From: Oscillibacter sp.
GTDB taxonomy: Bacteria > Bacillota > Clostridia > Oscillospirales > Oscillospiraceae
Length of the DNA stretch: 34,597 bases
Assembly (NCBI GenBank): GCA_009773995.1
Contig: VSMY01000010.1
Span: forward strand, 1 to 34,597
Reading direction: 5' to 3'
Numbering within the stretch: position 1 is the first letter of the stretch; each line of letters opens with the position of its first letter. Made by a program: the position numbers and the translations under genes. The notes below the pieces were generated by a model. It saw nothing but the letters and a program-made list of their open reading frames with translations. It had not been told where the DNA came from and ran no database searches. This document shows, one piece after another, positions 1 to 5,651 of the stretch.

Positions 1-1
1 C

Positions 2-187
2 TACAACATGTGCGGAATCCCCCCGGTGAGCTGCGGCCGCGCCGCCGACTACCGGGCTTACGGCATGAAAGCGGAGAAAAAGAAGTGTGTGAGCGCCGAG
101 GTCTGGAAGGACCTCAAAATCGGCTGCCGTGTGCGCCTGTTCTTCGACGACAAGAAAAACGTCGTCATGGCTGCCCTGGACGAGTAA
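2..187 (+). CDS. Small hypothetical protein, 5' end cut off
   Basis: An open frame enters from the left edge and stops at TAA 185-187, giving at least 61 residues. Visible features are several cysteines in the first half (MCG, VSCG, KKKCV) and a final stretch, GCRVRLFFDDKKNVVMAALD, that looks like paired beta strands. It lies about 155 bp upstream of the rolling-circle initiator on the same strand, so it is probably part of the phage early region. Inoviruses often place a small single-stranded-DNA-binding protein next to Rep, and that is one possible role, but no diagnostic motif is visible. Function unknown; the true start is outside the window. Confidence 0.5.
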   Translation, partial: YNMCGIPPVSCGRAADYRAYGMKAEKKKCVSAEVWKDLKIGCRVRLFFDDKKNVVMAALDE

Positions 188-262
188 GGCGGCCTATTTG
201 GTAATACCTGGAATGTCGTGATGATATGCCGTGTTGCCGTGAACTGAAAAGACCAAAGGGAA

Positions 263-297
263 TCCGGGGGGCCCGAAGGGCCGCCCGGACCCCCGGA
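263..297. other. GC-rich hairpin upstream of rep
   Basis: TCCGGGGG at 263-270 pairs with CCCCCGGA at 290-297 around a 19-nt loop that is itself rich in GGGCC/GGCCC. There is no U tract on either strand. It could be a weak terminator for the upstream small gene, a leader structure controlling rep, or a fold in the phage single strand. The 188-342 gap holds nothing else apart from the rep ribosome binding site. Confidence 0.5.
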
Positions 298-342
298 AGT
301 AATCACGGGGGTACTCATGACAAATAGAAGGGTGGATTACCA

Positions 343-1329
343 ATGAAGTGCCAAGTGTCTATCGACTGGCTGACGTTCTCGGTGAAGAAGGACGACCCCG
401 GCGAGGTTATCAAGGACTACCTGGGCCTGGACCCTGTTCTGTTCCAGGACACAGGCTACAGCCTTCTCGGCTATAACAAGGTCCTCCGGTTCTCGGACAT
501 CTGCGTCTGCTATGACCCCCGGCAAAACGACTTTTTCAAGAACATGGGCGTATGCGTCAGCATGTCCGGCAACGGCTGCCGGGCCTTTGAGACCATGTCC
601 AAGCTGGGAAAGGACAAGCCTGGCGAAGAAAGCGTAGCTTTTCTGGCCCTCTTCCAGCTCCTCACAGCGGACGAGTCCGCCAACATCTCCCGCCTGGATA
701 TCGCTTGTGACGACCGGGAGGGGTATCTGGATATGGAGCAGATTATAAAGAAAACCCGTGCCCTGGAAATCAATAGCCGTTTGAGATGGAAAGACATCCA
801 TGAATCCATCAACGGCGAGTCAAAAGCCGGGTCCACGGTTTACATAGGCGCTCCCTCCTCCGACTTCCGCATCCGCATCTACGACAAGGCCCTGGAGCAG
901 GGCGTAGACGGCCACTGGATACGGGTAGAGCTGGTCATGAGGAAAGAGAACGCCAACGCTTTCGTCGAGGAAATGACCCAGTCGGAGAACGTAGGAAAGC
1001 TGGCGGCCCAGGTGATGAATGACAAATTTGCATTCATCGAACGGGACGACAGCAACATCACCCGCTGCACTGTCTGCGGCTGGTGGCAAACCTTCGTTGA
1101 TGAGATAGAGGAGGTCCACCTGGTGGCCCGCTGCGTCGTCCAGCACAGTGTGGAGCGCATCAGCAATTGGGTGGAGGCCCAGGTGGGCCCCTCCCTGGCT
1201 ATCCTCGTCCAGACCATGGGCCCTCGGCACATCGTGGAGATTGCCATGGATTCCCTGAAACGCCTGACGGACAAGCAGGAGTTTCTAATATCAGATTACA
1301 ACTCCTTCCGAACGGCAGCAGCATTGTAA
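343..1329 (+). CDS. Rolling-circle replication initiator, Rep_trans family (inovirus-like)
   Basis: This 328-residue protein resembles the Rep_trans initiators (replication initiation factor family) found in pT181-type plasmids, CTXphi-like filamentous phages and Tn916-type elements. These nick one strand through a tyrosine to start rolling-circle replication. Supporting motifs are the N-terminal VSIDWLTFSV strand, MSGNGCRAFE near residue 75, SRLDIACDD near 117 (acidic metal-binding strand), and RIYDKALEQG followed by WIRVELVMRKENA near 180-205, where the family carries its catalytic tyrosine. The ATG at 343 follows a GAAGGGTGG ribosome binding site; an upstream ATG at 317 stops immediately. 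The stop codon lies inside the left arm of the first 54-bp repeat unit. Family assignment is firm; the nick site was not identified. Confidence 0.85.
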   Translation: MKCQVSIDWLTFSVKKDDPGEVIKDYLGLDPVLFQDTGYSLLGYNKVLRFSDICVCYDPRQNDFFKNMGVCVSMSGNGCRAFETMSKLGKDKPGEESVAFLALFQLLTADESANISRLDIACDDREGYLDMEQIIKKTRALEINSRLRWKDIHESINGESKAGSTVYIGAPSSDFRIRIYDKALEQGVDGHWIRVELVMRKENANAFVEEMTQSENVGKLAAQVMNDKFAFIERDDSNITRCTVCGWWQTFVDEIEEVHLVARCVVQHSVERISNWVEAQVGPSLAILVQTMGPRHIVEIAMDSLKRLTDKQEFLISDYNSFRTAAAL

Positions 1330-1378
1330 CACAATTTGACGCCTGGCAGCTCATACCTGAAGGTGGTTCTGTGTTACA
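1325..1378. repeat. 54-bp inverted-repeat unit, copy 1
   Basis: TGTAACACA at 1325-1333 and its exact complement TGTGTTACA at 1370-1378 are separated by exactly 36 bp. The interior holds a GCC-T-GGC mini-palindrome and ACCT-GA-AGGT. The left arm contains the TAA stop of rep (1327-1329). The first 23 bp of the unit with its flank (1321-1343) recur exactly at 6604-6626. Confidence 0.9.
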
Positions 1379-1428
1379 GCTTCCTCCCAGCCCCTTCAAC
1401 CTGGGACCTACTGCGCGAGCGGGGGGAG

Positions 1429-1500
1429 GCTTGAGCTCCTAGAACGCCTTGAAAAATTCCCGTCCGCGGGGGATTTTTCTAGGGGTTCTTGGAATCAAGC
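1429..1500. other. 72-nt imperfect hairpin in phage intergenic region (candidate origin or packaging signal)
   Basis: The arm from 1429 (GCTTGA, then CCTAGAACGCCTTGAAAAAT) is closely complementary to the arm ending at 1500 (GATTTTTCTAGGGGTTCTTGG, then TCAAGC), with a short loop near 1461-1467 and a few mismatches. Filamentous phages keep the packaging hairpin and both replication origins as clustered hairpins in one intergenic region, and this hairpin sits in the only long gene-free stretch between rep and the coat genes (1330-1658). A smaller CCCAG/CTGGG hairpin lies near 1387-1405. No Rep nick motif was recognised. The origin or packaging role is inferred. Confidence 0.6.
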
Positions 1501-1560
1501 TCCTACAGGCACTTCAACACATGCCAGGCCCTTTCCCACGTCCCCCCCGATAACAAATAC

Positions 1561-1634
1561 TGCGGGCTAGTGCATAGGCAGCACGTCAGGTTTTGCACCT
1601 GAAGCGCCTGGTTCGATTCCAGGGCCCGCCACCA
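1561..1634 (+). tRNA. tRNA-like gene, anticodon TTG (Gln-type), encoded CCA
   Basis: The 74 nt fold into a full cloverleaf: acceptor TGCGGGC with GCCCGCC (six pairs plus a T1:C72 mismatch), T8 A9, D-stem GTGC/GCAC with loop ATAGGCA (A14, G18, G19), anticodon stem TCAGG/CCTGA with loop TTTTGCA, variable AGCG, T-stem CCTGG/CCAGG with loop TTCGATT, discriminator A and an encoded CCA. The stem register puts TTG at positions 34-36, reading the glutamine codon CAA. Position 37 is C rather than a purine and position 73 is A rather than the G usual in bacterial tRNA-Gln, so charging identity is uncertain and it may be a decayed or specialised copy. It lies between the origin-like hairpin and the first coat gene. 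Confidence 0.7.
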
Positions 1635-1658
1635 TCACTTCTAGGAAAGGAGGGGTGA

Positions 1659-1844
1659 CTGCAAGGTGAGGTTGTTTCCGGTGGCCTGAGCGCCATTACT
1701 GGCGGTGTCAGCACGTTGACGACAATCGTGGGGGACGTATTCCAGATGATTACGTCCAACCCGCTTTTGTGCGTGTACGCCGCCGCTGGCTTGCTCGTCG
1801 TGGGCATTGCGGTTTTTCGCAAGCTCAAACGGGCTTCCCGCTGA
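1659..1844 (+). CDS. Coat-like single-span membrane protein (candidate major coat), probable CTG start
   Basis: The frame gives up to 61 residues ending in a hydrophobic helix (about residues 36-53, NPLLCVYAAAGLLVVGIAVF) and a basic tail (RKLKRASR). A helix spanning the inner membrane followed by a positive C terminus that contacts DNA is the pattern of pVIII-type filamentous coat proteins. No ATG, GTG or TTG lies at the right distance from the strong AAAGGAGG at 1646-1653, but an in-frame CTG is 5 nt downstream at 1659 and an in-frame stop lies just before it. An alternative start is ATG 1753, after GGGGGA, which would give only 32 residues. A strong hairpin follows the gene. The role is inferred from size, topology and position. 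Confidence 0.6.
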   Translation: MQGEVVSGGLSAITGGVSTLTTIVGDVFQMITSNPLLCVYAAAGLLVVGIAVFRKLKRASR

Positions 1845-1854
1845 TGCGGGGTCT

Positions 1855-1880
1855 GGGGGCACGGGCTTGCCCGTGTCCCC
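1855..1880. terminator. Hairpin after the first coat-like gene
   Basis: GGGGGCACGGGC (1855-1866) pairs with GCCCGTGTCCCC (1869-1880) with a TT loop and one G-T wobble. There is no U tract downstream, so it is more likely an attenuator or mRNA-stabilising structure than a full terminator. Filamentous phages commonly place such a structure after the major coat gene. Confidence 0.5.
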
Positions 1881-1907
1881 CAAATCAAAAGACAAGGAGG
1901 CGCTACC

Positions 1908-2072
1908 ATGCCTTTTCTATATGGCGTGCTGTCCCTTTTCGACGATACCATCCGGGCAATGCTGTCCATCCCCCTGTTTTCCTTCTTCCTGGGCGGGATG
2001 CTGACATTTGCCGCCCTGGGTCTGTTCCTAATGCTGAAAGACGCCGCCAGCGGACAAGAGCGGCGAAGATAA
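1908..2072 (+). CDS. Coat-like small membrane protein
   Basis: A 54-residue protein starting at ATG 1908 behind AAGGAGG. It begins MPFLYGVLSLFDDTIRAM, has a hydrophobic segment at about residues 21-42 (IPLFSFFLGGMLTFAALGLF) and ends in the basic tail ERRR. Size and topology match minor (pVII/pIX-like) or major coat proteins of filamentous phages. It is the second in a run of tiny genes with strong ribosome binding sites. Which of the neighbouring small proteins forms the virion shaft cannot be decided from sequence alone. Confidence 0.65.
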   Translation: MPFLYGVLSLFDDTIRAMLSIPLFSFFLGGMLTFAALGLFLMLKDAASGQERRR

Positions 2073-2081
2073 GGAGGCACT

Positions 2082-2285
2082 ATGTACCATCTCGTTTACG
2101 ACGCCAGCGGAGAACTTCGCTTTGAGAGCGGAAGCTGGCCTATGGCTCGTGAAGCTCTGAACCTCGTGATATCGGAAACCCCGGAGCCCTCCACCACGAA
2201 AGACTGTCCCCGGCTTTTCATCGGTCCGGACCCGGAGAAGATGATAGCGGAGGCCGACCGGATTTTGGAGGAGGCCAAGGCATGA
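2082..2285 (+). CDS. Small hypothetical phage protein
   Basis: A 67-residue soluble protein from ATG 2082, preceded by AAGGAGG only 9 nt after the previous stop. It opens MYHLVYDASGELRFESGSW, which looks like a beta hairpin, and ends in a helix rich in acidic and basic residues (EKMIAEADRILEEAKA). It has no membrane segment or cysteine cluster apart from DCPRL. Its stop overlaps the next start (ATGA), so the two are translationally coupled. Function unknown. Confidence 0.7.
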   Translation: MYHLVYDASGELRFESGSWPMAREALNLVISETPEPSTTKDCPRLFIGPDPEKMIAEADRILEEAKA

Positions 2286-2419
2286 CCGCCCTTTTCGTCT
2301 TCGCTTTGCCCTTCGCCCTCTATGGCATAGGCTACGGCTTTTTCTGCCTGGGCCGCTCCCTGGCCCGGCAGTTTCCCGCCCTCTGGCTCCGGTTCCATCA
2401 AAAGAAGAAGGGCCGCTAA
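2282..2419 (+). CDS. Coat-like small membrane protein, 45 residues
   Basis: It begins at ATG 2282, overlapping the previous stop. The product starts MTALFVFALPFALYGIGYGF, a hydrophobic helix, and ends RFHQKKKGR, a strongly basic tail. This repeats the plan of its two coat-like neighbours and suggests a minor virion protein at a filament end. The downstream hairpin at 2408-2430 overlaps its last codons. The frame is too short for most gene finders; support comes from coupling and topology. Confidence 0.6.
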   Translation: MTALFVFALPFALYGIGYGFFCLGRSLARQFPALWLRFHQKKKGR

Positions 2420-2440
2420 TAGCGGTCCCTTTCGTTCTGT
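2401..2440. terminator. Bidirectional terminator between coat genes and DUF2726 gene
   Basis: AGGGCCGCT, AAT loop, AGCGGTCCCT forms a hairpin with one bulge near 2409-2427. On the forward strand it is followed by TTTCGTTCTGTTT; on the reverse strand the flanking AAAGAAGAA becomes a U-rich tail. It can therefore end both the coat operon and the convergent reverse-strand gene. Confidence 0.6.
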
Positions 2441-2965
2441 TTATGCACTAATCTGTTTTTTCAGGTCATCGGTAATTGCACGAGTATGGATGATTTTATA
2501 GCCAACACTTTTTAAAACTTCATCGACAAAGTTATCTCTTTTTTGCCTTTCCTCTGTGTCGTGGCTCTTATCATCCAATTCAATCACGCAACGGGCAACC
2601 AGCTTTTCGTCGCAAAGTACAAAATCAACATGTTTCGCTTGAATTTTATAGAAATATGTTTTGTATTTCGGATTTCCTTTTATGGGAGTTACAAGGTCCA
2701 GCAATCGAACTTTTGCAAAAACAGTATAGCCCAGTTCTTCCGCAATGGGTTTTAGTTTTTGATATGCGTCTTTTTCGTTGTAAGAAAATAGCCAATTTCT
2801 TTGATATACGCCCTTAACGGGTAAAGGCTTTTTTTCTTCTGTTGATTCAGGAAATTGTTCTTTGGGTTTTGCCTGTTTTGTAGGGCTTTTCTTGCCGGAG
2901 GAAATTTTTTGAAATACGATAAATCCTATTAGCGCAAGGATGATGATTAAAAGTAATCCATCCAT
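2441..2965 (-). CDS. Membrane-anchored DUF2726 protein (phage cargo gene)
   Basis: The 174-residue product has an N-terminal transmembrane helix (residues 3-19), a Lys/Pro-rich linker to about 55, then a domain matching DUF2726: LGYTVFAKVRLLDLV at 78-92, HVDFVLCD at 112-119, VIELDDKSHD at 127-136 and SVGYKIIHTR at 153-162. DUF2726 is related to PD-(D/E)XK nuclease folds; D114 and E129/D131/K133 are plausible catalytic residues. GGAGGG precedes the ATG. It is the only reverse-strand gene inside the phage module, is much more AT-rich than its neighbours, and has its own promoter and terminator, the hallmarks of a 'moron'. A role in superinfection exclusion or defence is speculation. Confidence 0.75.
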   Translation of the reverse strand: MDGLLLIIILALIGFIVFQKISSGKKSPTKQAKPKEQFPESTEEKKPLPVKGVYQRNWLFSYNEKDAYQKLKPIAEELGYTVFAKVRLLDLVTPIKGNPKYKTYFYKIQAKHVDFVLCDEKLVARCVIELDDKSHDTEERQKRDNFVDEVLKSVGYKIIHTRAITDDLKKQISA

Positions 2966-2991
2966 AATATCCCTCCCTTTATTTTTGCTTT

Positions 2992-3021
2992 AGTCTACCA
3001 TATTTTGCAAGGCGGTGTCAA
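2992..3021 (-). promoter_or_regulatory. Promoter of the DUF2726 gene
   Basis: Reading the reverse strand, TTGACA (complement of 3016-3021) is followed after 18 bp by TAGACT (complement of 2992-2997). It lies 27 bp from the start codon, and its -35 box sits only 3 bp from the start codon of the divergent tip-protein gene, so expression of the two could interfere. Confidence 0.65.
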
Positions 3022-3024
3022 TTA

Positions 3025-4842
3025 ATGAAGAAAAATGTACAGAGAATTTTATCCGGTTTTCTGGCGGTGTTGATACTGTCTGTTGCAGTAGTCCCTTGCC
3101 ATGCCGCAAGCGATATATATACGTCTACAGGTACATTTTGGCAATCTGTCGCAAAAAAATGGTTTTTTAATGGGACACCCATTCCGGCTATTATTGGTGC
3201 GGCTTCTGATAAGGTTTGCTCTGTATCTTCTGATAACAAGCATCATGGTTATTTGAAGTCTTATGACCAAAATCCCGATAAATCTTTTACGGCTATTTGT
3301 GATTTTTGCTCGGCAGAGTTTCCGGTGTATAATGCGGACCTGTCCGCCGCCTACGACGACTACGTGACCACTCTCCCGGCCCAAGGCTACGATTCCAGCG
3401 GCGGCCTTCTCTGGTCTCCCAAATTTACATGGTTCGGCTGTGGGGGTACTCCTGCTGTATTTTGCCCTCATTATACTGGAAATCAGGATAATTGCGTTAA
3501 TAGATATAATGTCTCTTTTAATTGTGTAAACAATTCAATGGCTGTTTCTATAAAGAATCCTGGTTCTACATTTCAGCTTTCGTATTATCTTTATGGTTTT
3601 GATGATGTTTATCCGGTGACAGGGACTTATTCTCGTATTAAGAGCCCGTCTGCAAATGGTTCATGTTTGACTACTGGGGCCCAAGAACACTTTTTTACTT
3701 GGTATTATTCTGAAGCTGGTGCAGTAGCTGGTGTAAAAGGCTTACCGTTTTCATTGGCCGTCGATAAACCTAAATATAGCGAATCACCTTTTTATCATTA
3801 TACGGTTTCTGCGCAATTAAATTTTTATCCGCCTATTTATAAAGTAATCCCCGCCGCCTCCCTCTCCGGCGATACCTACAGCACCACCACCCGCCCAACC
3901 TCCATCAGCGGCGGAGCTCTCGGAATCGCCGACGTTGACGCCAACGGCCAGCTTACAGGCTCATATACCAAAGTAGAAGACAACTCCACCATAGTCAACG
4001 AGACCAACAATACATACTACAACCCCGCAACAGGCACGACCGTCCCGATAAGCAACTGGTCCTATGACTACTCGGACCGCTCCTATACGCTCACCTTGGA
4101 CGGCGGCAAGACCTCCACCGTCACCTACGGAGACGAAAATATTTCCATCGTAGAGACCACGATAAACGAATCCGGAGGCACCATCACCAACAACTACACC
4201 ATCTACTACCTCATAGACGGCTCCGGCTCCGGTGAAGTCTGCGACCACGACTGGACGGAGACCGGCACCACCCCTGCCACCTGCACCGTCCCCGGCTCCA
4301 AGCTCTTCACCTGCTCCAAGTGCCAGAAGCCCAGGACCGACCCCATCCCGGCCCTGGGCCACGACTGGAAGGTGAAGCAGACCGTCACCACGGAGTACGA
4401 CGACACGGGCCAGCTTGTCCAGCAGGGTTACACCATCTTCGAGTGCTCCCGCTGCCAGGAGCAGTACAAGTCCACTGACGGCACCATTCCGCCCGGCGGC
4501 GGCTCTGGCACAGATCCAGGCGGCGAAGACAAGGAAACCATATGGGACAAGCTGGGCAACTTCATCGGTTCCCTGGGCGGCGGCATCGTCGGCCTCATTG
4601 AAGCCGTCTTAGGGAAGCTCCTGGACGCTCTGACCGCCCTGGCGGAAATGCTCATGGAGAAGCTGAAAACGGTAGTGGAAACCGTCCTCTCCATCTTCGA
4701 CGAGCTCCCGCTGCTCTTCGGCGGCTTCCTGGACTTCCTGGCCGCTGTTTTTCCATTCCTCCCCCCGGAGCTTATGACTGTCCTGACTTTCGGCATTATC
4801 GCCGTGGTCTTCATAGCAATCATAAAGGCGGTGCGGCGATGA
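3025..4842 (+). CDS. Secreted, C-terminally anchored phage tip/adsorption-like protein (pIII-like)
   Basis: A 605-residue protein with a Sec signal peptide (residues 1-28, MKKNVQRILSGFLAVLILSV then CHAA), a long extracellular part, a cysteine/histidine module at about 405-485 (CDHDW, ATCTVPG, CSKC, ALGHDW, then CSRC), a Gly/Pro linker near 490-505, an amphipathic/hydrophobic stretch and a final membrane helix with basic tail (IIAVVFIAIIKAVRR). This order matches the adsorption protein at the tip of filamentous phages, which stays membrane-anchored until assembly ends. The cysteine module resembles repeats found in surface adhesins of gut Firmicutes. Composition switches sharply: 3025-3325 and 3441-3848 are AT-rich, the remainder GC-rich, suggesting domain swapping. 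The ribosome binding site (GGCGGTG) is weak. The stop overlaps the next start. Confidence 0.75.
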   Translation: MKKNVQRILSGFLAVLILSVAVVPCHAASDIYTSTGTFWQSVAKKWFFNGTPIPAIIGAASDKVCSVSSDNKHHGYLKSYDQNPDKSFTAICDFCSAEFPVYNADLSAAYDDYVTTLPAQGYDSSGGLLWSPKFTWFGCGGTPAVFCPHYTGNQDNCVNRYNVSFNCVNNSMAVSIKNPGSTFQLSYYLYGFDDVYPVTGTYSRIKSPSANGSCLTTGAQEHFFTWYYSEAGAVAGVKGLPFSLAVDKPKYSESPFYHYTVSAQLNFYPPIYKVIPAASLSGDTYSTTTRPTSISGGALGIADVDANGQLTGSYTKVEDNSTIVNETNNTYYNPATGTTVPISNWSYDYSDRSYTLTLDGGKTSTVTYGDENISIVETTINESGGTITNNYTIYYLIDGSGSGEVCDHDWTETGTTPATCTVPGSKLFTCSKCQKPRTDPIPALGHDWKVKQTVTTEYDDTGQLVQQGYTIFECSRCQEQYKSTDGTIPPGGGSGTDPGGEDKETIWDKLGNFIGSLGGGIVGLIEAVLGKLLDALTALAEMLMEKLKTVVETVLSIFDELPLLFGGFLDFLAAVFPFLPPELMTVLTFGIIAVVFIAIIKAVRR

Positions 4843-4997
4843 TAAACGATTTTGCTTTGACGCTCTCCATGGCCTGGGACCTCCTGGGAACAGAGTTTAC
4901 CCTGTACGGCTTCACCATGTCTTTCAAAAGTATCATGCTGTGGTCCATCGTCGCCAGCATTGTGATTTGGTTTATAGGGAGGTTATTTGATGGCTGA
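4839..4997 (+). CDS. Small membrane protein of the phage morphogenesis operon
   Basis: A 52-residue protein beginning at ATG 4839, inside ATGA overlap with the tip-protein stop. It has an N-terminal amphipathic segment (MINDFALTLSMAWDLLG) and a C-terminal membrane helix (about 32-48, IMLWSIVASIVIWFIG). It also overlaps the next gene by 8 bp. Position directly after the tip protein is where Ff-type phages carry pVI, the partner of pIII at the terminating end, so a pVI-like role is plausible but inferred. Confidence 0.65.
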   Translation: MINDFALTLSMAWDLLGTEFTLYGFTMSFKSIMLWSIVASIVIWFIGRLFDG

Positions 4998-5472
4998 TGA
5001 AATTATGGTAGTTGAACCGGAGGAGTACGTCCCTGAACCAGAACCCGCCCCGGAGCCGGAGCCTGCCCCGCCTCCCGAACCAGAACCGGAGCCTGTCCCC
5101 GAACCTGCCCCGGAGCCGGAAGCTCCCGCCGCTCCGGTGGAGGTTATCACCGTCGAGGACCTTCTGGATCGCATTACTGGAGAAACCCAGGGAGAGGAGG
5201 AGCCCGGAGACGAAGAGGAGGAAGGAGAGGGAACGCCTCTCCCCAGCGGTGACGGTGAGGTTGCGCCCGCCGAGGGGACCCTGGAAGGACCTATAGAGGT
5301 CATCGGCATGGACAAGGTCCTAAAGCGCCTGGAAACCATCCAGGGCGTGGCGGACCATCCCATGATGGAAACCCCCTTTGAGGACTACACCGTTGCAGAG
5401 GGCCTCCTGCTTCTGATTTTTATAATCCTGCTCCTGGACTTCTTTCTCAATCTTCTTCGGAGGTGGTTTTGA
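4990..5472 (+). CDS. Glu-Pro-repeat protein with C-terminal membrane anchor
   Basis: A 160-residue protein starting at ATG 4990 behind GGGAGG; an in-frame TTG at 4987 is less likely. Residues about 10-50 are an uninterrupted run of EP/PEPAPEP repeats, residues 60-85 are very acidic, and residues 135-155 form a single membrane helix followed by LLRRWF. There is no signal peptide. Positive charge after the helix predicts C-inside, N-outside, so the rigid acidic part would lie outside the membrane, as in an enlarged filamentous coat protein. Proline-rich rods of this sort (compare TonB) span envelopes; here it could reach through the thick cell wall to guide the emerging filament. Function is inference. 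Stop and next start overlap (TGATG). Confidence 0.65.
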   Translation: MADEIMVVEPEEYVPEPEPAPEPEPAPPPEPEPEPVPEPAPEPEAPAAPVEVITVEDLLDRITGETQGEEEPGDEEEEGEGTPLPSGDGEVAPAEGTLEGPIEVIGMDKVLKRLETIQGVADHPMMETPFEDYTVAEGLLLLIFIILLLDFFLNLLRRWF

Positions 5473-5651
5473 TGCTGGAAATTGTCTATGACTTTTTCAT
5501 CCTGTCGGGCCTGGGCCCCGCCCCGGCCAATCTGGCGGAGCTCATCCCCTATCTGCTCCGCTTCATCGTGGCCGTAGTCCTGGTTCTGGCGGTCTTTAAG
5601 GTCATTTCCGCCATTACTCAAATTTTCTGCAATTGGCGGTGGTTCAAATGA
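5472..5651 (+). CDS. Small hydrophobic protein, two membrane segments
   Basis: A 59-residue protein from ATG 5472, overlapping the previous stop and preceded by CGGAGGTGG. An in-frame GTG lies at 5463 but the ribosome binding site favours the ATG. Hydrophobic stretches at about 4-15 and 28-52 (IPYLLRFIVAVVLVLAVFKV) suggest a double-spanning or monotopic protein. It is translationally coupled to the assembly ATPase (ATGA at 5648-5651), which suggests a partner in the export channel or a minor coat protein. No family recognised. Confidence 0.65.
   Translation: MLEIVYDFFILSGLGPAPANLAELIPYLLRFIVAVVLVLAVFKVISAITQIFCNWRWFK

Noticed and set aside
1561..1634. Reading the tRNA anticodon as TGC (Ala) or GCA (Cys)
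   Set aside because: Either register breaks the 5-bp TCAGG/CCTGA anticodon stem; only TTG keeps a 7-nt loop with U33.
1586..2125. Longer frames on either strand over the tRNA and coat-like genes
   Set aside because: They cross the tRNA or strong hairpins and lack ribosome binding sites, while the small frames each have AAGGAGG-type sites.
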